A stretch of 64,000 nucleotides of DNA. Origin: Chaetoceros tenuissimus (taxonomy: Eukaryota > Bacillariophyta > Thalassiosirophyceae > Chaetocerotales > Chaetocerotaceae). The stretch is taken from assembly GCA_021927905.1 (NCBI GenBank), contig BLLK01000047.1, positions 4,278,001-4,342,000 on the forward strand. Reading direction: 5' to 3'. The notes beneath the pieces are model-generated. The model saw nothing but the letters and a program-made list of their open reading frames with translations, ran no database searches and was not told the DNA's origin. This document shows, in pieces, positions 1 through 9,755 of this stretch. A program made the translations under genes and the position numbers. Position 1 is the stretch's first letter. Every line of letters starts with the position of its first letter.

Positions 1-2
1 TA

Positions 3-476
3 AAGTCAAAAATACGTGACAAAATTAGAGAACGGATGACCTTGCGATACTCTAAACAAGTTTCTAAGCCTATGGATATTTTCTCTGAGGATTCTATTGG
101 TAAATCACAAACAGAAGTGATTGATTTGGGTGGACATGAAAAGTTTGAAAGTCATCGCTCAAGTCAAAGTTCTTACAGTAAAAGGAACTCCTATGATAGC
201 AATATAAGCGAAGGATCTAGCTCATTAAGTCAAGATCTATTCCTTGATGACGACATTATCGATTTAGGAGCAAGTCTCGGAACAAGACCATCCCCAGCAA
301 ATTCACAGCAGATAAAAAGTTCAATAAGGAGCAAAAACGATGATAGTGTGACATCGCTGAAACGAGTTAGTTTCCAAGACAATCCGCAACTTATCAATGA
401 ATCGACTTTTGATTCTCATACAAATCAGTTAAAGAATCAGGACTACATCAAATACTCTGAAGAATTTGAAGCATAG
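3..476 (+). CDS. 3' end of a gene of unknown function
   Basis: The reading frame is open from the window edge through the first ATG (36) to the stop at 474-476, so this is the C-terminal part of a gene that begins outside. The visible 157 residues start with a basic stretch (KSKIRDKIRER) and then become Ser-, Asp- and Gln-rich and low in complexity, with several Ser runs and the acidic LFLDDDIIDLG. There is no membrane segment or recognisable domain. It could be the cytoplasmic tail of a membrane protein, such as the seven-helix receptors elsewhere in the window, which also end in Ser-rich tails; that is only an inference. Confidence 0.55.
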   Translation, partial: KSKIRDKIRERMTLRYSKQVSKPMDIFSEDSIGKSQTEVIDLGGHEKFESHRSSQSSYSKRNSYDSNISEGSSSLSQDLFLDDDIIDLGASLGTRPSPANSQQIKSSIRSKNDDSVTSLKRVSFQDNPQLINESTFDSHTNQLKNQDYIKYSEEFEA

Positions 477-656
477 TATAGTACTGAATGAAGTGAGATG
501 TAAATGACATAGTATAACTAATGTAGCATTTATTCCTAATACTGTTGCAGACAAGGTATCTCCTTGTAAATGCAAGGAAACATGTTTTCAACAAAGTTTA
601 CACTCCAATTACTTTTGGATTCTACCCCTAACGAACCCTGAGACTACAAAATGACT

Positions 657-3437
657 TCATTTTGCATTGCTAATCCATTTTTTCAAGCACATGCGGTGTA
701 CAAGTGCCATCCATTGAAAATCCTGAGAATCGATGATATCAACTGTACAATAGCTTTTGATCATGCCTTCGTTATAAAAACCAAGCTCAACAAACTTCTC
801 TGAGTATTCCTTACATTTCGAAAGAATACTTGGAGTATTGATCTTCAGAATCTCTTTATTGAACCAGATTGCGATCGACATTTTTTCCACTCCGAATGGA
901 CTCTTGAGATCGAAAGTTTGTACAGCAAATGTCTGTTTTGGTGCCTCCAATATCTGCTCTGTTAGCTCTCCTGGATTTTGATGTGAAGATGAAGACTTTG
1001 AATCTGAATTATCTGTAGTCAATGGAAGTTCAATATCATTCAATGCGGAATAAGATCCATCATTAATAAAATCAAATTTGTCTTCTTGACTATCTTGATA
1101 AGGCTCTGCCTCTACAGATCTTCCACTTGATTTCTCGTCGTTGTCAACATACTCCTTTGACTCAGTAGTAGCTTTCTCAGAATGATTGGATGCATTTTCA
1201 AGAGATTCAATGCTACTTGCTGCATGCAAATATTTCCTTACTTCTTCATTGTCTTTGCAGCTGTCACTTTGGTTGGAAATAGAATTTTCTGTCTCATTTG
1301 CGCTACTGAAGAAAAGTTCTGAAACCTTGCCGGAAATCTCTAGAGGGTTATTCCCCGAACTGAAAGATCTGTCGATTGTATTTGTAAGCTCTATAGTTTT
1401 CTTTACATCTTCATTCTTGTCCAGGGCTTCGATTTGGGGGTCACTTTCAACTACTTTCTCTCCCTTTTGACTCTTCTTCTTTTTATATCGATGTTTGAAG
1501 GCTGAGATTACAGCTGAAAAGGAATTCTTTGTATATTTCTCTTCAAATTCAGGATATTTCTTACATAAAGAATCATACGTAGTTTCAAGCCCTTCCTCCA
1601 ACATTTCTGCAACAATAGCTTTGACTCTATTATAATCTTTTGGATTAGAAGCGCACGTAAAAGGAATTCTTACAATTGCACTTTTTTCCTTGTTGCAACT
1701 CTCATTATTTCTTTTTCGTTCCGTATCTTCACAGCTGTTTTGCTTGGAGGCGCTACCCTTTTCATTTGCTACTGCTAGGGCCATACAAGAAAGATTTGAG
1801 GTATTGCATTTGATCATTGGATTTAGCACAGATGCAGAGGTGTATTTTACACTTGGACTACCATCAGCAAGCCTCTCACATACAAGAATCGATGAGTCAA
1901 TGACAGACTCATCAACTTCATTTACAATATCGTCTGCAGTGACGTTGTTTGGAGAAAGATGTTTCTTTGCCTTTGGTGCATCATTTTCACTAGTACTACG
2001 ATCACTAGAAGTCATATCAATACTCTTTCGTTTGTGACTACCTCGTTGTACAGGCTCGTCGCTCTCTAAACTTGAATTGAGGGATATCTTGTTACCTTCT
2101 TCATCTTCAAACGTTTCAGTAAGACATGAAGAACAAGTAGAACACTTCCTTTGAGAATTTGCATTGGTTGAAAAGCAAGTTGGACATTTCCATCCTGTCT
2201 GCGCATGAAGCAAGTTGCCTTGTTCTTTCAAAATTGGCTTTTCAACAGTATCAAGATTGCCTCGAATTGTAAATTTTCTAATATCAGCACCGTAAGTAGC
2301 AGCAACTTGAGGAGTGGCATCAAGTACCGGCTCGGAGCGATGAACATTATCATTCGCTTCTACAACATTCATTTCATCATCTTGACCAAAGTCAGATACA
2401 TCCATAATGACAGTATCTTCATCTCTATCTTCATCTTCATTTTCAGAATCTGAAGTCTCTGGTAAAAATTTTTTCCCTTCTTCCGCTACAATCTTGGTAA
2501 TGGCACTCATCAAACTCCGCTCTCTATATTTCGCAACAATACCCGGATATCTTTCCACAAATAGTGGATAACTTGGCGTTTCCTTATTTTGCAACAAGTC
2601 CAATACAATGTTCCTAATTTTGCGATAACCTTTCGGATCACTTTGTTCCGTACATGCAATTTGTCGATGGATAAACGTATCTTCATTCCATTCACATTCT
2701 TGCGATCCTTCACTATCTTCAGTAGCTTCTCCAGTACTTTCCTCATCCAACCCTTCATTTTGTAACTCTTGACTCTCGCTTGCAGAGTCTTCTTCATGAC
2801 ACTCCTTCTCATCATTTGAATCAAATAACAAACGTAATCTACTAATAGTATTTGTCAAACTTTGCTTTTGAAATCTTTGCCCTAGATCCGGATACAATTT
2901 GCAAAATGTAGGATAATTCGGCCATTCTCCTCGTTCCATCATGGAATTTACAATATGTTTGACTTTTTCAAAGCCTTTTGCATCTGCTTTTTGAGTACAT
3001 GGAATAGGTTTCTGCGGTGTACTAGATTGAAATCTAAATGAGAGCGCTTGTTGTGCGCCCATGGTTTCTTCAAACTCTTGCTGAGGCAGTGACTTGTCCG
3101 TTTCTTGTGTAGATGAAATGAAAGTACTTTCCGACATGGCATCATTGCAGTTGTCATTTGAACTAGGAGCAGCAATCTTTGCAGCCTTTTTTCTAGAAAC
3201 GAGTCGAACCTGCTTCCGAACCGGAGTTTGAAATTCAACAAGCTTCACATCTGCATTTCTAGAAACATATTTATGCCGAAGGTAATCTGCAACATTGATT
3301 AGATCCGAGAGAGCATTTTGAGCTTGACATTGACCAATGAGTGTCGGAAAGTAATATTGCAGAGCTTCCAATGATGGATTGATATTTTTGGACAGGAGCG
3401 ATTCAATCGCTTCCTTCTTTTCTTTGTAGGGAATCAT
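657..3437 (-). CDS. large nuclear-type protein with four related repeats and a RanBP2-type zinc finger
   Basis: A 926-residue reading frame. Upstream in-frame codons contain no ATG, and a good intron (donor at 3575, acceptor ending at 3481; 95 bases) lies in that stretch, so I take the ATG at 3437 as the start and the intron as 5'-UTR. Four related ~50-residue units are seen near residues 6-58, 147-205, 262-320 and 594-650. Each has a K/R-x2-V/I start, a helix with paired hydrophobics, a central YP or YF, then S-x3-I and a basic end. Residues ~416-435 form a RanBP2-type zinc finger (WKCPTC...N...KCSTC). Basic RKR/KAKK clusters suggest nuclear import, and the linkers are acidic and Ser-rich. 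The repeat is not a family I can name; a DNA- or chromatin-binding helical module is a guess. Confidence 0.75.
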   Translation of the reverse strand: MIPYKEKKEAIESLLSKNINPSLEALQYYFPTLIGQCQAQNALSDLINVADYLRHKYVSRNADVKLVEFQTPVRKQVRLVSRKKAAKIAAPSSNDNCNDAMSESTFISSTQETDKSLPQQEFEETMGAQQALSFRFQSSTPQKPIPCTQKADAKGFEKVKHIVNSMMERGEWPNYPTFCKLYPDLGQRFQKQSLTNTISRLRLLFDSNDEKECHEEDSASESQELQNEGLDEESTGEATEDSEGSQECEWNEDTFIHRQIACTEQSDPKGYRKIRNIVLDLLQNKETPSYPLFVERYPGIVAKYRERSLMSAITKIVAEEGKKFLPETSDSENEDEDRDEDTVIMDVSDFGQDDEMNVVEANDNVHRSEPVLDATPQVAATYGADIRKFTIRGNLDTVEKPILKEQGNLLHAQTGWKCPTCFSTNANSQRKCSTCSSCLTETFEDEEGNKISLNSSLESDEPVQRGSHKRKSIDMTSSDRSTSENDAPKAKKHLSPNNVTADDIVNEVDESVIDSSILVCERLADGSPSVKYTSASVLNPMIKCNTSNLSCMALAVANEKGSASKQNSCEDTERKRNNESCNKEKSAIVRIPFTCASNPKDYNRVKAIVAEMLEEGLETTYDSLCKKYPEFEEKYTKNSFSAVISAFKHRYKKKKSQKGEKVVESDPQIEALDKNEDVKKTIELTNTIDRSFSSGNNPLEISGKVSELFFSSANETENSISNQSDSCKDNEEVRKYLHAASSIESLENASNHSEKATTESKEYVDNDEKSSGRSVEAEPYQDSQEDKFDFINDGSYSALNDIELPLTTDNSDSKSSSSHQNPGELTEQILEAPKQTFAVQTFDLKSPFGVEKMSIAIWFNKEILKINTPSILSKCKEYSEKFVELGFYNEGMIKSYCTVDIIDSQDFQWMALVHRMCLKKWISNAK

Positions 3438-3599
3438 TGAATGTGCTAGTTTGAATGATGTTCGACTAGCTCTCTGTTCTCTACAGTATGAATAGAAAAG
3501 GTATTTTTTTAGAGTCAATGAAATCACATATCTTACTATCTTTTGTACATGAAACACGTGTTGCTTCTCACTTACCTCGCTGTTCACAATATCTTCTCT

Positions 3600-4285
3600 A
3601 ATGAAAAGAGTCTACTCTCAATGGATCTATTGCGGAAAGTAATCTAAACTAAATAGAAAGTAGATAGCAGCAATGTACAAATGCTTTTCAATTCCTGTTT
3701 TTTGTAGATGAGTGAGAATGTGAGAATGCCTCCAGCGCTTCCGAAGATAAGAGAGTTGAATTCGAGTGTCAAAATGAGGCCTTTTGATGATGGCCTTGGA
3801 CTATTTTAATAATTCACATCGGAACTCCCAACTATATGTATTATTTCAATTTTATTTTTATGGTTTGTATTTTCTTGTGTATGCTTTTGAAATAGTATTA
3901 TCCGTCTAGAATTGATTTATATTATAATATATAGGATGCAGATATCACTTTCGGTATAGAGCTTTTGGTGTATATCTTTTGTTTCACCCGATAGAAAGCG
4001 TAGCAACAATTCGGATGTCTCGAAGGAGAAGAAATCTTGCTTGTATATCATCATGGAATATAGTTCAACAGCATTTCATATTTGGACAAATTCAATTCTT
4101 GGTACATTTCCTCATATGCAATTTTTTTGATTTTTCCATCTCTTTGTCAGGTAATTCTTGCTTCCTTATGAAAATGATATAGAAAAGAAAAGTATACATC
4201 ACACACATAGCACAAATCTATTTGTTAAAAAATGGACTACTATTCAAATTCTTCTTATTGTAAATGGCACATTGCAACTATGAAT
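3600..4285. other. intergenic region
   Basis: AT-rich sequence between the start region of the repeat protein and the 3' end of the GAT-domain gene. The stretch nearest 3600 should carry the promoter of the repeat gene. Only short open frames without family resemblance are present, and I see no gene here. Confidence 0.5.
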
Positions 4286-4930
4286 TTATGATTGTTGAGG
4301 AGAAACTCGACTATTGAAAAAGTCATCAAAATCATCAGTAGTAGTGTCCTCTTTTGGTTTTGTAGTGTCAGCACTTGTACTGGTTGTATTTGATACAGGT
4401 TCAGGTACAGGAGCCAATAGTAAATCATCCAAATGATTGGTAGTAGTCTTTTCCGCCTTTGCAGTCTCCTCTACACTACTACTAGCAGCAGCAGGTTTTG
4501 AATCAAAATCATCAAGTAAGTCATCTTCATCCATAATTCCAAATGCATCAAAGTCATCCACGACAGCCTCTACCTTCTTATCTTCCTTCACTTCTTCCTT
4601 TTGATTACATGTTTCAGGATGTTCGACAAATTCCAACACTTGCAATAGTAAATCATTCACAGTCAAACATTTGACAACGGTATCTTCCTGTAAAGCACCA
4701 GTCATGCCTGCTTCAATCAATTCACGAACTCTAGGACAACATGCTTCTAGAAAGCCAATGATTGTCAGGAGTGATTCATCTTGATCGATTTCATAAGTGG
4801 ATGTGAGAGGGTAGAGCATGCTAGTGCATAAATTGATCTTTTCAATTACTGTCGCGAGGTCGGACAATATTTTCGAGTCTGGTGTGGATGTTGGCGGGAT
4901 GCTTGGTGCTGCTGAGGGAGATGTACTCAT
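4286..4930 (-). CDS. GAT-domain protein with DxF adaptor-binding tail
   Basis: A 214-residue protein. Residues ~20-110 form three predicted amphipathic helices resembling the GAT domain of TOM1/GGA-type ubiquitin- and ARF-binding adaptors: paired Leu heptads, CCPRVRELIEAG, then LTVNDLLLQVLEFVEHPE, where canonical GATs have L..VNDxL..V...Y/F. The C-terminal half is acidic and carries repeated DDFD-type motifs (DDFDAF, LLDDFD, DDFDDFF) of the sort that bind AP-2 appendage or GGA-ear domains. This suggests a small endosomal or clathrin adaptor. Unlike TOM1 and GGA it has no VHS domain in front. It is divergent from the SmG gene, with about 330 bases between the starts. Family assignment is by pattern, moderately sure. 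Confidence 0.65.
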   Translation of the reverse strand: MSTSPSAAPSIPPTSTPDSKILSDLATVIEKINLCTSMLYPLTSTYEIDQDESLLTIIGFLEACCPRVRELIEAGMTGALQEDTVVKCLTVNDLLLQVLEFVEHPETCNQKEEVKEDKKVEAVVDDFDAFGIMDEDDLLDDFDSKPAAASSSVEETAKAEKTTTNHLDDLLLAPVPEPVSNTTSTSADTTKPKEDTTTDDFDDFFNSRVSPQQS

Positions 4931-5256
4931 TTTAGATAATATATGTGTTATTTGTTTCTAGTTTCTTTTTCAATAGTTTTGTTAATGTACTGCAATTCAA
5001 AAGCTTCTTGGAGAGAAAGATTCACACTTCATCGTGTTCTTTTTCTTTCGTTGCCTTTCACATATCCAGTCGTGCCCAAAATGTGAGTACGAGTCAATTA
5101 GCTTCATTATTTTATCCATTTAGGATCCTACTTTTGGTCGGCCTTTTGACAACCACTGGAACAACGAAAAACATAATCTTTGTGTATGAGATACATTCTC
5201 TACAGCATCTGCTTCTTCTCTAGTCTCTATTAGTTCATATACATATATAATACAAG
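4931..5256. promoter_or_regulatory. shared upstream region of the GAT-domain and SmG genes
   Basis: The 326 bases between two divergent start codons must carry both promoters. TATATAA at 5244-5250 sits only 6 bases before the SmG ATG, too close for a normal TATA box. No other element can be named with confidence. Confidence 0.4.
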
Positions 5257-5650
5257 ATGGCACCGTCACATGTGAAAGGACCGGATCTTAAAAGATTCAT
5301 GGTAAGTACAGTGCAGGAGATGGCTTTTCTTGCTTCGCTCCTCGACAGCAGTAAACGAGATCACTCTGCTGCTTCTTCTTGTTGCGACTAACTGCTTGCA
5401 ATTCTTGTTTCAAAATAAAAACATATATCTGACTTTCCCTTTTCTATAATAGGATAAGAAATTACGTCTGACACTCAATGGAAACCGAAAGGTTGTCGGT
5501 ACACTTCGTGGTTTTGATGCATTCCTAAATGTTGTATTGGAGGAAGCAATTGATGAAAAGGCTGCTGCGGGAAGTAATTACATTGGTCAAATTGTCATTC
5601 GTGGAAATAGTATTGCTCAATTTGAAACTTTGGAAAGGATTCGGGCTTAG
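5257..5650 (+). CDS. SNRPG: small nuclear ribonucleoprotein G (SmG)
   Basis: Two exons, 5257-5301 and 5453-5650, give an 80-residue protein; the intron has GTAAGT and TAG ends and falls between codons. The product carries Sm motif 1 (LTLNGNRKVVGTLRGFD, with conserved Gly, Asp and Asn) and Sm motif 2 (IVIRGNSI). SmG is one of seven Sm proteins that form the ring on U1, U2, U4 and U5 snRNAs in the nucleus. Length and motif spacing match SmG of other eukaryotes (about 76-80 residues), and the N-terminal SHVKGPDLKRFMDKKL is SmG-like rather than LSm7-like. The protein looks complete. Confidence 0.93.
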
Positions 5651-5741
5651 ACTATTGCAAGGGGTATGAGATGTATAGATATGGAATCATGTTGCTAGAG
5701 TTGCTACTGGTGGAATATGACTCTATGATTCAAGCAAGTGC

Positions 5742-6218
5742 AAAAGTAAAGTAAGGGACTAACATCAAAACCTTTTCTTACATATATTAATTTTTCACTT
5801 TGTAGTAAAACTTTTTATGGACTTGTGACAGAATGACATACTAGTTGCTTTTACTATCAAGTAAAGTAAGGTAAGGGACTAACATCAAAAACTTTTCTTA
5901 CATATATTAATTTTTCACTTTGTAGTAAAACTTTTTATGGACTTGTGACAGAATGACATACTAGTTGCTTTTACTATCAAGTAAAGTAAGGTAAGGGACT
6001 AACATCAAAACCTTTTCTTACATATATTAATTTTTCACTTTGTAGTAAAACTTTTTATGGACTTGTGACAGAATGACATACTAGTTGCTTTTACTATCAA
6101 GTAAAGTAAGGTAAGGGACTAACATCAAAAACTTTTCTTACATATATTAATTTTTCACTTTGTAGTAAAACTTTTTATGGACTTGTGACAGAATGACATA
6201 CTAGTTGCTTTTACTATC
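5742..6218. repeat. tandem repeat, four copies of a 120-bp unit
   Basis: GTAAGGGACT recurs at 5751, 5871, 5991 and 6111 with an exact 120-base period, and the last copy ends near 6218. Copies are nearly identical. Copies 1 and 3 read CAAAACCTTT while 2 and 4 read CAAAAACTTT, so the array looks like a doubled 240-bp dimer. It lies between the convergent 3' ends of SmG and the reductase gene and has no open frame of note. Confidence 0.95.
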
Positions 6219-6342
6219 GCAACTTTGAAACATAAATATTTCTCAAACCGATAAGTATCAAATTATAAACAGCGAGCAGTGTTCTTGCAACTGCGTTCAG
6301 AAACTCCTGATGAAATAGTTGCTTGCTTTCACGACTTTCTGA

Positions 6343-9199
6343 TCAACAGCTAATCTCTTCTAGGAAGTTTTCAGAGAAGCCACCAACTTCAGTGTGAGAG
6401 CGATCTGAATAAAAACCATTTTGGTTTCGCTGAATGGAGCCAGTGTCGCTACTATCAGAAAAAGATGCGAATTGAATTGCAGATTGTACTTTTGAACCTG
6501 CAATACTCGTTCTATTGAAAAGATTTTTCGAAGAAAGACTTGCTCTATTGAATGCTGATGGAAATCGACTTGATGAATTGCTATTTGACGCTCTAACTTC
6601 ACGAGAAAGAGACTCAGACTTGTTGGGTTGGACATCAAATGGATGAGGAGCCGGAATCTCCAAATATGCATTCTTTTTACGTTTCTGAGATGATACAGAT
6701 GGAACAGAACCATAGGTTTGGATCGAGAGATCCGTAGTATGAGAGATGTGACCAGTCATTGACAGTACGAGATCACTCAAGACTTTGGCAGCTTTCAACT
6801 CATTTGCAATCACTTGTGATCCACAGAATGCAAAAAGAGTTCTTGATACGGGGAGATCAGATGAAAGAATGTCCATTACATTCTTCTCCAAAATGCCCAA
6901 CAAAAAAGGCTTACCAAACTTGATGCATCCTTTTTGGAATAGGCCTGTATCTTGTACGGAGTCAACAAGCTGTTGACAGCTTTCCTCGTTCAAGTCAGTA
7001 CAATGTATGCTTATATTGACTTTATTCACGGCTTCTTCTTCACCCCATGCCTCGACAAGCTCGTCCCATAGCTTTGCAATGTCTGGAAATGCAACAGCGA
7101 TAAGCTCCGCTGATCTACAACTCCATACGAAATTGAACTTTTCGTAAACAATATTGCTTTTATGTGTGAGAGCATTCTGTCCTGGGACATAATTTACATC
7201 ACGGAGAGTTTTGTTCCAAAGTCTTGCAACCATGTAGACAATCAACAGAGTGTAATATACAAGGTCAGCATCTCTAAAACTTCCAAAAGATGACTTTGAG
7301 ATCCAGAACCAATCCGCAACTACGCTTAGACATAGAAAGAATACATCTAGAAGCATCAAGTAGAGATTCTTTTCTCTCGTCAATACTGACGACAATAAAA
7401 ATACTGCTTGGAAACCAATAGTCAAACTCATCAATACTGTGTCCATACCATCGTACAAGTCAAAGTTATAACTATTGAATGACAAGGTAAGGCCGAAAGC
7501 AATTACACCTGAAGCAGGTGCAAACATGAATAGTGTATGTAAAAAGATCTTTCGCTTGGTTATGGCTGCTTTGTTAATGATCTCAGCTGCAGCCGTCAGA
7601 ATCTGCGCTTGATTCATTTGTTGAGGTTTGCCAAAACCGAGAAAATTATTGCAACCTGGACTGGAAGATGTGTCATCATCAACAAATCCTTCATGATAAT
7701 GAGAAAGATATCTAACAAGTTTCTTGCGTTTGGTAGCAGCTTTGTCGTATCTTTTAGGATTCAATGCAAGACATGCATTGATATGATCTTCCAATGCACT
7801 CATGCATGGAACAAAACCTGTACCTGTCCCTACAAAAGTAGCATGAGTATACAAGCGTTTATCACCAAGCGCTGTTCCATAAGGACCGAGGACTTCAATT
7901 GGAAGATTGATGTCAGAACTGTAGGTATCATTCAACTCTTCTTCCAACACATCGAAAAGCTTGCCACTCCAAGACTTTTCTCCATAGGCCTTAATGTAAA
8001 AGCTCATGACTTCATTATCAGGTGACGATGCAATGGAGAATGGATGCCATAGATTGTCGACCTTTGGTACCTTCAAGTATACATACTGGCCTGCAGCGAA
8101 AGTAAGCATGGATGGTTTCTTCACTTTCAAAATGACAAGTCTTCCGTCCTTTTCACCACTATCAATGGTAACTGCCGAGGTAATCGTGCTATCGTATCTA
8201 TGAGCCAAGTACATTGTACATCTATCGGCCGCATAGAGTAGAATAGATGCAGAGAACCATTTGAAGGTTTGGGATCTTCCACCATTCTTTCTCTCTACAA
8301 TATCAATAGTATGCAGAATGACTAGGATGTATGCGACGAACACGACATGATGAATCACATAAAAGATGCGATATTTGATTTTGTATCGGAAGAAGGAAGT
8401 AACAGCTACAGTCATGAAAGCTACGAAGATCACATATCCAGTAATCATGATCTCTGTCGTAAACTGTAATGTGGAAGTTGTTTGAGATCAGCTGGATATT
8501 AAATATGTTTTACGACCAATAATAATACTTACCTTTTTGCAGAAGTTTTGATCTCCCGAGCTACAAATTGTTCCAAAGAACATGAGAAAGACAATGATTG
8601 TGATAAGGAGTAGGAACGCGAAGGTATAGCCAATACCTATGTGACATCTATCAAAAAGAATATATAAGTGTTCGTGATAAGGATGATATCATGAATAAGT
8701 AGGCACTATAACATATCTCACAAGAAGGAGAATTAGAAACTTACCTTGTCATTTCATCAAATGGAATAATCTTTGAAACAAATGTTCCTGAGAGGTTGGC
8801 AATGAGCAATCTACACATTGTCAAAGGTAGAATTGCAAGCTGATATAGAATGGCATGCATGGTACCAAACTCAAAAGTAGGAACACCGATCTTCCAGGAA
8901 TAGAATGGCGCCGCTTCGGGTACCTTGGTTGATTGAGACTGAAACTTGAGCAGACCAAAATGTGCTATCATGAAGAAAGTTTAGAAATACGCGACGAGGC
9001 ATTTTAATTTAGAAGATGTGTGGTCAATGGTATTCTTACCATAACAGATCAAGGTAGCTACAACATGAAATGAAACTAGGAGAAGAAACTTTCGGTCAGC
9101 ATAGAGGCTGACAACAGCTCTAAAGATCGGTCCTGGATTCAAAGCTTTGATAGTGCTACCAAAAGTAGTATTGCTGTTTTGGACAATTTCTTTTGCCAT
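6343..9199 (-). CDS. NADPH oxidase / ferric reductase-type transmembrane flavocytochrome with a membrane insert
   Basis: Four exons on the minus strand: 9199-9040, 8964-8745, 8647-8533 and 8463-6343. All junctions are GT/AG and in phase, giving 871 residues. The first three exons and the start of exon 4 form a ferric-reductase/NOX membrane domain, with His in TRCHIGIGY and in IHHVVFVAYILVILH. Then come an FAD-binding motif (HPFSIAS) and an NADPH glycine motif (GTGTGFVPC); the C-terminal FCGSQ matches the terminal NAD-binding CG motif. Such enzymes move electrons from cytosolic NADPH across the membrane to Fe(III) or O2. Between the GTGTG motif and the rest of the NAD domain lies an extra segment with about four hydrophobic helices. 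The usual second His about 14 residues after TRCH is not visible. A Ser-rich cytosolic tail follows. Confidence 0.85.
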
Positions 9200-9755
9200 T
9201 TTTTTTTTCGACAATCTTTAGAACTGTGTAAAATAGCTACTTCGTAGATTGTATTAGTCTAGATAGGATGGCTGGTTTGTGTTCATGCCATCTGTGATAG
9301 AATCGAATCATGATGACAAAATGTTGAAGATAAAACATCACAGATCAGCGACCGTGTGGGAAGGTTGTCTAAAATAATAGAATTGTTACTATCTTAGCCT
9401 TTTTCGACGTCATTATTTTAATCTTAGTACGGCTCAATGACGTCATTGTAAAATTGAATATAGAAAGTGGAAAATATCTTCACCAGCCATTGTACAATAT
9501 AAAAAGTTTTGTTCAAATTTCTTGTCTTTGCAATACTGTCGAGGAAATAGTGCCTTTAGAATGTAATAGGTACTCTTTTTTTACGAGAGAGGAGAGAGTA
9601 GTAAAATTTTAATCCAAAGAACCCCTCGTCACTGAGGGTATGAAATTGATCTAAACATATATTTCTGACTGATGCATTTACGAGAAAAACAATTACATTG
9701 ATCATAATTATGTAAGGTATTAGCTGCTTGTACAATAACAAAAAGAAATTGAATC
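9200..9755. promoter_or_regulatory. bidirectional promoter region with CRE palindrome
   Basis: The reductase (minus) and ORC2 (plus) start at either end of these 556 bases. The 14-bp perfect palindrome CAATGACGTCATTG lies at 9435-9448, around the bZIP/CREB core TGACGTCA (9438-9445), and a further GACGTCA is at 9406-9412. In diatoms TGACGT/ACGTCA elements are known from CO2- and cAMP-responsive promoters (Phaeodactylum carbonic anhydrase). A role for these sites here is inferred. Confidence 0.5.

Noticed and set aside
3438-3587. N-terminal extension of the repeat protein
   Set aside because: The frame begins with GTG, not ATG, and the stretch contains a good intron with consensus donor and acceptor, so it is probably 5'-UTR.
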